From the NCBI GenBank assembly GCA_947095585.1, contig OX352763.1, positions 39,606,010-39,670,009 of the forward strand: DNA of 64,000 bases, in the 5' to 3' direction. The DNA comes from Nephrocerus scutellatus. Taxonomy: Eukaryota > Arthropoda > Insecta > Diptera > Pipunculidae. The notes under the pieces are model-generated. The model ran no database searches. It worked only from the letters and a program-made list of their open reading frames with translations, and was not told the DNA's origin. This document shows positions 57,214 to 64,000 of the stretch, one piece after another; the first letter of the stretch is position 1; each line of letters opens with the position of its first letter. Position numbers and translations under genes: made by a program.

Positions 57214-58268
57214 GGTTTGATGTCTTTTACCTGACTCCGAGTGCTTGTCGGGCCAGGTCGCTGAGAGTTTCCCTGATTCGAATAATTATTTTCGTTACCG
57301 GAGTTCCTATTGTTATTAAAAACTCTTTTTCGGCATTGTTCTATAGAGTGACCTTGGTTTCTACAGTACTTACAAATTATGTCACTGCGGATTGTATCTA
57401 CACCAGACCTATTTGTTAATGGTTGAGTGTAGTTTAGAGTAGGCCTATTTACAAAAGGTTGCGTGGTTTGTATATTTGGTCTGTGGTTTGTGTTATTTAA
57501 AAACCTAACGTCACCGGGGCTGAAATTATAATTTCTGATTGTGCGGCATTCACTGGTATTGTGAGTTTTCGTTTTGCAGTGTTTACAGTACATGTTATTT
57601 TGGTTTTGGTACCGATTACTTGTGGATGCAAGAAGTTTTTCTTCTTCCATCGCTATTTCGACTGCTTCGTCGAACTCTTTACATCGTGCACTTTTAACAA
57701 GAAGTTTTATTTGTGGATTTAAACCATTGCAAAAACTATTCAGCATCATTGCGCTGTTTAGCGAACGGATTGCTTTATTGGATGAATCATCCTCAGTGTT
57801 TGCGTTTGCGTTGTTTAATTCATCGCACAACGCATTGGCTCTTTCCGCGTATGAAGCAACTGTTTCCCTGTAGCCTTGCTTAAATTGAAACATTTCTGTC
57901 TGAATCACCTGAACCGATCGACATTTTCTAAAATTTTTTACTAGTGCGTCTTTAAGTTCTGGCCATCCGTTATAATCGTTGTATTTTATTACAACATTGT
58001 AGGCTCTGCCAGTTAACTTTGACTTCACTATGTCAACTAATTCTAATTTGTCTGCATCGTCAATCGCTTTTTTTGACTGCAGGTCAACTAGTTGAATGAA
58101 TCGATCTAAGTTTTTGGCTAATCCATCAAACTCAGGAATTAGCTTGATGGCGTGTGAGGGGTTAAAACTACTTGTAGTCATTTTTATTTGGTTGTCTAAT
58201 GATACTTGGGGAACTTTGTCAACTAACTTTGAGTCTTCTCTCGGAACTACGGAAAGCATTACTACCAT
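57204..58268 (-). CDS. gag: Gag polyprotein with two CCHC zinc knuckles
   Basis: 354 codons from an ATG at 58268. A downstream ATG at residue 30 could also serve, since the conserved-looking part begins near IKLIPEFDG (residues 41-49). Residues about 40-215 resemble the capsid region of Gypsy-type Gag. Two CX2CX4HX4C nucleocapsid knuckles lie at 228-241 and 299-312, so it probably packages the genomic RNA. The stop TAA is at 57204-57206. The last 20 codons contain the slippery heptamer and stem-loop that would direct about one ribosome in many into Pol. It is intact. Confidence 0.92.
   Translation of the reverse strand: MVVMLSVVPREDSKLVDKVPQVSLDNQIKMTTSSFNPSHAIKLIPEFDGLAKNLDRFIQLVDLQSKKAIDDADKLELVDIVKSKLTGRAYNVVIKYNDYNGWPELKDALVKNFRKCRSVQVIQTEMFQFKQGYRETVASYAERANALCDELNNANANTEDDSSNKAIRSLNSAMMLNSFCNGLNPQIKLLVKSARCKEFDEAVEIAMEEEKLLASTSNRYQNQNNMYCKHCKTKTHNTSECRTIRNYNFSPGDVRFLNNTNHRPNIQTTQPFVNRPTLNYTQPLTNRSGVDTIRSDIICKYCRNQGHSIEQCRKRVFNNNRNSGNENNYSNQGNSQRPGPTSTRSQVKDIKPCA
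57229..57273 (-). promoter_or_regulatory. Programmed -1 frameshift signal (gag-pol)
   Basis: Sense-strand heptamer G-GGA-AAC (57273-57267) lies in the Gag frame (Gly 333-Asn 334). It is followed by an 8-nt spacer and a potential hairpin: ACCTG (57258-57254) pairs with CAGGT (57233-57229) and CCGA (57251-57248) pairs with TCGG (57240-57237), with a 7-nt loop. The Pol frame is the -1 frame and is open from the heptamer on. GGGAAAC is a known retroviral slippery sequence. RNA folding and use are inferred. Confidence 0.8.
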
Positions 58269-59203
58269 AAAAAAAAATCGGAGAAAAGGGGTTGGATTTG
58301 ATGGGTTTAGAATTAGGGAAAGTCTCTTTTGTTATGTTTGCCTCATTTGTTTTACTAAAAAATTTCTATGTCTGTATTTTTGTAAAGATTTTGTTATCGT
58401 TTCGGTTAATTGTGTTCAAACTTTTTTTTTACACGAAATATATGTTTTGGACATGGATAGAAAAATATTTATAAGTGAACTTTTTATTTAGCACATAAGA
58501 TATGTGTTAGGAAATGGTTAACTGTTATAGAAATAAACCATTAATTTTTTTATCATAAACTTTGACTTCTTTGAGTTCATCTTTTATAAGATTTTATTTG
58601 ACTGATACTGAGATATTTTTTAAATAAAAATTCATAAAGTTTAAAAAAAAAGAAAATAAAATTCTTACAAATTCATGTTTTTGTTTGTTGTTGGATGTTG
58701 CCCTCTGTGATGTGCTGGATGCTGGTAATGATGTTTATGACAATTGAGGATTAATTGATGATGTTGATTAAGCCTGTGAGGTGCCTGGATTCTGGTGATG
58801 ACGTTGATGATGCCGAGTGATGATTGCATGATGATGTTGGTGCTTATGATGCTGGGGGTAATAATTTCTCGGATGTGCTGGATTCTGGTCTTTGGTTCAC
58901 TGAACACTTTAACTAGGCTTCCATTTGATTTTTATCACCGTTTTGAAAATCGTAATTTATTGTATAAAGTCTGTTAGTCAGTATACAAGACTTTTAATTT
59001 AATTTAATTGAAAATTTATGAATAATCACAAAACATTGAGAAGTTTTCGGAGAGTTCATTCTTTTATTTGCCAATAAACACTTGTTTGTTGTATTAAGAT
59101 GTAAAACATTTTTTAAAAAAATTTTATAAGGCATAATTATTATACTTTTTGTTTTGGAAGTAAAAAAAAAGTCGAGATACTGGGCAGATGCTTTATCCCA
59201 GTT
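58269..59203 (-). other. Leader (5' untranslated) region of the LTR element
   Basis: About 935 nt between the primer-binding site and the Gag ATG. It contains a GATGATG-rich stretch (58680-58870 on the plus strand) and an 80-codon sense-strand upstream frame (58665-58907) with no known motif. Packaging and splice-donor signals would be expected here but were not identified. Confidence 0.7.
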
Positions 59204-59221
59204 ATCCCACCGCTGCCACCA
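59204..59221 (-). promoter_or_regulatory. Primer-binding site, tRNA-Leu-like
   Basis: In sense orientation TGGTGGCAGCGGTGGGAT lies 2 nt after the 5' LTR. TGG pairs with the CCA end of a tRNA. The GTGGGAT part fits the T-arm of tRNA-Leu used by some Gypsy-type elements. The exact tRNA is inferred. Confidence 0.7.
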
Positions 59222-59223
59222 AA

Positions 59224-59786
59224 TGTTGGGTCGTGGTAATATATCGAAAAATAAAACACAGATGGGTTAGTTTATATAAAGTGTTTAATGATCTGACCGC
59301 TAGGCAACTTGCCTAATCGGATGTTTGAAATTGACTGCCTCATCCATCGTTCCATTTCTTCCTCCATGCCTTTGACTTGATTTTTTAGTGCAGGTCAAAC
59401 TGAACCGTTCTGTTGACCTGCATGTTTACGCATCACCATTCTCGCAGTCGTTGTACGAACAAGCGAATGCGAGAATGCAATTGACAATAGAAAATGTAGA
59501 CGCCGCGGTGGGTCGTCGGTATCCGATTTAGGATTTGGGAAAAAAAGGATAGATTGAAGACGCCGCGGTGGGTCGTCGGATTTAGAATAATAGGAATTGT
59601 AGACGCCGCGGTGGGTCGTCGGATTTAGGATAATGGATTTGGGTTATTGGAAAAATGGGTAATGTTACATTATGGATAATGTAACATTAGAAAAAATAGG
59701 AAATGTGCATAGCACATGTTTGGGAAAGGAAGGATATTATGAAATGTGCGTAGCACATGTCTAAGGAGTTGTGTGTGGTCACAACA
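59224..59786 (-). repeat. 5' LTR (563 bp)
   Basis: Partner of 50676-51238, with the same length and sequence as far as can be seen. It contains the three 21-bp GC-rich words (59499, 59559, 59602) and the hairpin chain. It is the expected promoter for the genomic RNA. A TATATAAA near its 3' end could be a TATA box, but this is uncertain. Confidence 0.95.
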
Positions 59787-59864
59787 GTACCCCGCCGTCC
59801 CCTGGGCCCAATTACTTCCAAATTTTTACAAAAATTGTTGTACATCGGAGATACATTTGGAGAT
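59787..59864 (+). repeat. Foldback-like repeat copy C, right part
   Basis: It begins with the second GTAC and continues copy C in the same orientation (ACAAAAATTGTTGTACATCG, GAGATACATT). It ends near 59864 where orientation switches. Confidence 0.65.
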
Positions 59865-60345
59865 AAAAAAAATTAATCCGATTTTCTTCAAATTTTATAT
59901 ACGTATTTTTGTAAAAATTTTGAAATTTTGGGTCATTGGGCCCAAAAAAAACTTTTTAAAAATTAACCCGATTTTTTTTTAGTTATATACTTGTGTATTT
60001 CCGATGGGCAACACTTTTTGCCAACAATTTGGAGACAGGGTCTGGAGGGTCATGGGGCCCCAACATATTTTTTTAAAAACTTAACCCGATTTTTTTTTAA
60101 ATTTTTTATATCTCCGATGGACAACACTTTTTGCAAAAATTTTGGTGGCCGGGGTCGCCCATATACATTTTTTAAAAATTAGCTCAATATCTTCAAATTT
60201 TAAACACATGTGTATCACTGATGGTCAAAATTTTTTATAAGTTTGTTGGAGTAATCGGGCCCTGAGACCCGTGTGGTGTCCATGTAAATTTTTTAAAAAT
60301 TAGCCCGGTTTTCTTCAAATTTTAACACATACCCATCTCATATTA
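59865..60345 (-). repeat. Foldback-like repeat copy D, inverted
   Basis: The reverse complement reads AATTCTCTAATATGAGATGG, GTATGTGTTAAAATTTGAAG and so on, matching the start of copy B (49777 onward) unit by unit. With copies B/C on the left it forms a long inverted repeat. The LTR element sits in the left half, near the symmetry point at about 59864. Confidence 0.75.
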
Positions 60346-61489
60346 GAGAATTTTTTAAATTTTTTTTTAATTTTTTTTATTTTTCTTTTGCAGATAAAAG
60401 ATTTCAGTGCTATACTTTTTGAGATATTTGCAAAAACTCCAAAAACTGAACAAGTAAACTGGCACTTCCGGTTGGCTGATTTCCACCAAATCAACTGGAA
60501 CCTCCCAATTTATCTAAAAAGCTTAAATATGAATTTTCATCAGCATCACTTCAGCCATCTGGGCTGTAGAGTAGATACAGACATGCTCACAGACTGTAAT
60601 TGTTTTCGATTTTTCTGACTCAGGAAATACGGTAAAGGGTAAATCTGCAAAAATCCCGAGCTCGAAAATGTTCATTACTATACCTTCTTTTTATTCAGGA
60701 AAGTAAAATGTTTTTATTGGAATCACTTTTTTGTTTGTTTGTTGGTACGCTTCTCCCTAATATATCTTGACATTAAGATCGTGAAACAAACCTGGTATCT
60801 ATCTTTAGCATCAAGGAGTTAGTTACCGTCAGGAAAATTCACAACACCTTTGTAAAAATGCCAACTTAATCAGCTAAACTTACACTTTTCTGCCGTCGAA
60901 AAATAATACCTCAGTTGCAGCAAGCAGTTTAAGGTCTAAGTGGCCCGCTGTGCACTTATTGTTAATAGAATTAGGACCGAGAGCAACAAAAGAAAATGTA
61001 AAAACCGTGATCCATACCTGAAATGAAAGAGAGAGGGAAAAAAGAAATTAGTTTTGGTTTTTAATCGAGGGATTAAACAAATTAAGGAAAGAAGTCAGTA
61101 AAAAAAAAATAATAAACCCATACCCTGCCTACATCCGCATCAATAATTACATCTATATAAATACGTCATATTCAGGTAGAGTGGGGGTGTCCCTGCGACT
61201 CTTGCGAAAACCTCAATTAGTGCGCCATTTTGATACAACTATCTCGATTTAATACCACTAGATCATTCGATAATCCAGTACTGCAATGGTTTTACCAACA
61301 CGCGGAGTCTTACTACCCTGCTAGGGCTTAACATCTTCAAATGTAGTGGATGAAAATGTCTTTCTCATTTAAGTGCTAAGAGCTTCTGCAGAAGTGGAGT
61401 GGTTATGTGGAATACCCAGTTTACTAGCAGGGCTCCCAAGGGAGGCTTTTTTCTTCGCTTATGTGTTACCTGTCCATCGAAGTACAGCT
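60346..61489. other. Unassigned block with an isolated ORF behind an acceptor-like site
   Basis: A T-rich tract followed by CTTTTGCAG (60385-60393) resembles a 3' splice site. An open frame runs from there to a TGA at 60616-60618 (about 75 codons) with no known domain. Whether it is an exon is undetermined. The remainder shows nothing recognisable. Confidence 0.25.
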
Positions 61490-61725
61490 AAAGTTTTTTT
61501 TTAATTATATATTTTATAATTGGCGCACGCTTAAAGATGTTCGCACCCTTATAATGCTCGGCTATATGCTTGGCACAGCGTGGGCGTTAAGGAAAAGAAG
61601 GAGAAAAGAGGAGATGTCCATGAGCTTGTGTTTTGAATGCCTGTAAATCATAGTGATGTGGAAAAACAGAGCTTGGCAGAAAATTCCACGTACGTATTGC
61701 CCGACTGAATAACAGCTCGGGTTTT
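61490..61725. repeat. Dispersed repeat, relative of 37641-38010
   Basis: GGCGCACGCTTAAAGATG, TATATGCTTGGCACAGCG, AGTGATGTGGAAA and AGCTTGGCAG occur in the same order as in the 37.8-kb copy. It has an extra GCGTGGGCGTTAAGG segment also seen near 5275-5290. Confidence 0.55.
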
Positions 61726-61749
61726 AATTTAAAGTTATGAACGATATCG

Positions 61750-61950
61750 TGGGCGCCGTAGCTCCTCTGGTTAGACTTTGGTTGGACTTCTGATCAGTAG
61801 GTTCGAGGTTCGAGTCCCAGGTGCACTGCCGCACCTCTTGCGGATGTCTGACAAACGACCGAGCGTTATAACTTGTCACGGAAAGCTTCTCAGCTCGACT
61901 TTCGAAATTAGCATTAAATTGTAGGTCCTTTCCATACCTGTGCAAATAGT
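61750..61950 (+). mobile_element. tRNA-derived SINE, diverged copy
   Basis: The head is GGGCGCCGTAGCTCCTCTGG, with box B AGGTTCGAGTCCC. It is followed by CACCTCTTGCGGATGTCTGA, AACTTGTCACGGAAAGCTTC and TTAAATTGTAGGTCC. The 3' GAAGCTAGGCC block is missing. Confidence 0.75.
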
Positions 61951-62356
61951 TTATTACATAACGAGCAAGGAAAGTGAAGATTATCGTGCGAGTTAGAAGC
62001 TTGAAGCAATCTCACGAGTACGATGAGCACTTTTCTGCGAGTAATGTACGCTATTTTTCACACCACCAAACCGGTTTTCTGCTAAGCCGGTTATGCGCAA
62101 TGCAAAATTACTCTAGGAATGTGTGGTCGCTCTGACTGCAGTAAATAACAAAAGTATTTTATATGTTAACTGCCTAGTGTGTATAGCGGCTACTTTCGAG
62201 GCTAGGTTATAGTGTATGAAACAGTCACTTTCGTCTATGGGGCGTGTGAAAATATTGTAACATAACTTGTTTGGGTGAGGTTCGCCTAGGTCACCCAAGG
62301 TTCTTTCTCCGAAATATACCTAGTAACTAACTACAGAAGCTGATGTTTCTTCAGGA
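61951..62356. other. Unassigned DNA
   Basis: Nothing recognisable is visible. A 61-codon minus-strand frame has no motif. Confidence 0.25.
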
Positions 62357-62560
62357 AAAACTACCAACGGCGGATTAAATGGAGGGCGTTCGAATGGAAC
62401 AGCTCGGAGCAGCTAGCAAGCACAACGCCGTAAGAGCGGAATAAAGCGCAGCGCTAAGTAAATCGACAGAACTCGCTCAACTACCAACGGCGAAGTAAAC
62501 GAAAGGAGTTCCAAATAGAACAGCTTGTAGTAGGATAATAAACATGATGTCCGAAAAGGG
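62357..62560 (+). repeat. Two-unit tandem repeat (~119 bp)
   Basis: AACTACCAACGGCGGATTAA (62359) and AACTACCAACGGCGAAGTAA (62478) begin two units that share GTTCGAATGGAACAGCT or a variant. Confidence 0.7.
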
Positions 62561-62580
62561 GAAGTGTATAGTCTATTGGA

Positions 62581-63024
62581 CTACCATTACACCAAAATAA
62601 ATTTTTCGTGAAGAACGGTCGTTAGCGTTTACCTGAAAGATTTTACTACTTAACAGCAGAATTGTCTTTTCATTTGCCTCTTTTCAATATCATTGCTTAT
62701 TTGCATTAATCGTATAAGAATTTTATTACTACTGGCAAAAAATAAAGAAATCTTAATACTCGTATACTCCTTGTGTATTAATTAACCTTAACGAAATTTT
62801 ATTTTTTTCGAGAATATACCTTTTTATAAGAGAAACCAGTTTTAGGTTTGTCACAAGGCGGGTGTGAGATTCGATCTCGTTACCTTGCAATCTATCGGTG
62901 GAGATTTAATCTATAGTGGTATCGTTGCATATGGTTGGTACATCGAAAATTCTTTATATTAATTCGATAGTTTATTGTGTGTATTACTTATGCTATGATA
63001 ATCGTATGCCTGTTGCGTATGAAA
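62581..63024. other. Unassigned DNA with a box-B-like word
   Basis: GAGATTCGATCTCG (62866-62879) is a palindromic-looking box-B-like word, but no box A at a proper distance is evident. No gene is supported. Confidence 0.25.
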
Positions 63025-63472
63025 TCTAATATATAAAAATGGTGTCTGTAATGATTGTGATAGCCTTTCTCAGGAACCAGACATCGCAGGAAGCTGAAAT
63101 TTTCACCATAGATTAGGATTTTAGCGGTTTGGGTTCTTGTTTTGGTTTGAACTCGCTAGGTGGCGCTGTTGTCAAGGTTTTTTTGTTTACCAGCAACGAC
63201 AAACCATAGGTTTGTTTCGTTGCTATTTGGGTTTTTGTGAAATTTGGACCTGACAGATGGCGCTGTTTCCAATATATAACGGTTTTTCTGTTTCTTAGAA
63301 ACGAAGCATCTTAGGAACTTCAGATTTTATTGGCCATAGAAAAGTCTAAGACTATGTGCTTAGTGCGTATTACTCTATGGTTATAAGTTAAAGTACACCT
63401 CCCCTCCACGCGATGGTAAGAAAAAACCGTGGGTTCATGTCTGCGGGTAGGAAAGCGCCCGGGAACATCTAG
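63025..63472 (+). mobile_element. Non-autonomous Helitron (448 bp)
   Basis: It starts TCTAATATATAAAAATGG after A (63024) and ends GCGCCCGGGAACATCTAG before T (63473). TC...CTAG between A and T is the Helitron signature, and TCTA(A)TATATAAAAATG is a usual 5' end of insect Helitrons. The last 21 bp nearly match the end of the repeat at 27181. A short CGGG/CCCG pairing near the 3' end could be the terminal hairpin but is weak. The interior has (A/G)GGTGGCGCTGTT words like the other arrays, and no coding. Confidence 0.7.
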
Positions 63473-64000
63473 TATGTGTATATATAGGGTTTGTGACGTA
63501 GTTAATTTAAGTAAATTTACTTTAATTAAATCAACTTCTTTACAACATAACACGCACAAAACGAATGGTCATTAGAAGCTAGTATGATGTACGATGTCAG
63601 TCTCTAGAAGATCTCCTTTATGCAGACACCCAGAATCTTTTACATACGGGGCTGAAAATACTCTGCAAAACTTTTTGCGATAACAGTTCAAAGTGCCTTT
63701 TGCAAAGCATTAAAGTCTCGATTTCGTATACAAGAAACAAGACGCCAATAGACTCATCTTGTTGGATCTTCTTCTTTTTTTATAGAAGACTTTTTACAAC
63801 ATTGATTATTCGACTTGTAAATCGACATAAATAGCACCTGCCTCCGAAGCCAGTATCTGATTTGATTCTTCCTCATAATGTTACTCTAGAGTTTAGATTC
63901 ACGGATAAACTGCGTTCAACGTTCAAGCTGTCTATGTTGGAGCTTGTAGTACTTAGATGTTAACTCCGAAGATCTTTTCTTGAATTGTCACTAATGGTCG
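63473..64000. other. Unassigned DNA at the window edge
   Basis: No recognisable feature. It may contain old LINE sequence near 63.59-63.75 kb, but no diagnostic RT motif is visible. Confidence 0.25.

Larger units (their letters stand above)
50676..59786 (-). mobile_element. Complete env-bearing Gypsy-type LTR retrotransposon (errantivirus-like)
   Basis: A 9111-bp element in minus orientation. Sense order: 5' LTR (59224-59786), primer-binding site, leader of about 0.9 kb, gag, pol in the -1 frame, env, polypurine tract, 3' LTR (50676-51238). All three reading frames are open, the LTRs appear identical, and GTAC flanks both ends, so the insertion is recent. Domain order protease-RT-RNase H-integrase is that of Ty3/Gypsy. 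The env gene is of the insect errantivirus type. The LTR ends (TGT...ACA), the two CCHC knuckles and the tRNA-Leu-like primer site differ from what is usual for Drosophila gypsy or 17.6. It may be a distinct lineage. It interrupts a foldback-like repeat. Confidence 0.95.

Noticed and set aside
56957..57234. Ser-Lys and Ile-Leu repeat proteins on both strands
   Set aside because: They are other frames of the same hexanucleotide array. Only the Asn/Gln frame is continuous with Pol.

Overview
The window is eukaryotic, transposon-rich, non-coding DNA. It is most likely from a brachyceran fly. The evidence is AT-rich sequence with CA/GT, GATG, GGAT and AGC/ACA microsatellites of the kind seen in fly introns, and a dipteran-style set of repeats: Gypsy-type LTR element with env, Jockey/LOA/R1/RTE-like LINEs, mariner and Tc1 relatives, Helitrons, and a tRNA-derived SINE. 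The species cannot be named from this sequence. I found no host exon, tRNA gene or rRNA gene that I would defend. The unique blocks look intronic or intergenic. A 200-N assembly gap lies at 13387-13586.

The main feature is one complete Gypsy-type LTR retrotransposon with an envelope gene (an errantivirus-like endogenous retrovirus). It lies on the minus strand at 50676-59786 (9111 bp). Its two 563-bp LTRs look identical by eye. It has a 4-bp target duplication (GTAC), a primer-binding site resembling tRNA-Leu, a polypurine tract, and intact gag, pol and env reading frames. Gag and Pol overlap in the -1 frame. A canonical slippery heptamer, GGGAAAC, lies in the Gag frame 8 nt upstream of a potential stem-loop. 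Just inside Pol sits a perfect hexanucleotide array of about 32 units that encodes 65 alternating Asn/Gln residues before the protease. The Pol stop and the Env ATG are in the same frame, separated by only three codons. The element looks young and possibly still active.

Layout from left to right. 0-13 kb: a foldback-type repeat with a CA microsatellite (872-1432), LINE remnants, a SINE inserted in a LINE with a 19-bp target duplication (3687-3870), a minus-strand LINE (5.0-6.3 kb), a unique block, and LINE plus transposase debris (9-11 kb). 13-24 kb: the gap, a minus-strand LINE (13.6-14.7 kb), a unique block, a LOA/I-like LINE with RNase H (17-19.1 kb), an 870-bp G-rich degenerate array, a SINE, and an R1-like LINE running into a GA microsatellite. 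24-35 kb: unique DNA, Helitron-like arrays, a second tRNA-like SINE, a Tc1/mariner relative joined to a Jockey LINE, and an RTE-like LINE. 35-49 kb: three mariner-type pseudogenes and a Tc3-like one, a Helitron array with a helicase fragment, a 1.8-kb 70-bp satellite with higher-order structure (43.6-45.4 kb), and a mariner broken by a MITE. 49.7-60.3 kb: an inverted pair of tandem-unit repeats that hosts the LTR element. 60.3-64 kb: small repeats, a SINE and a 448-bp non-autonomous Helitron.

The nested insertions give relative ages. MITE 47242-47570 is younger than the mariner it splits. SINE 3687-3870 is younger than its LINE. The LTR element is younger than the foldback repeat it entered.
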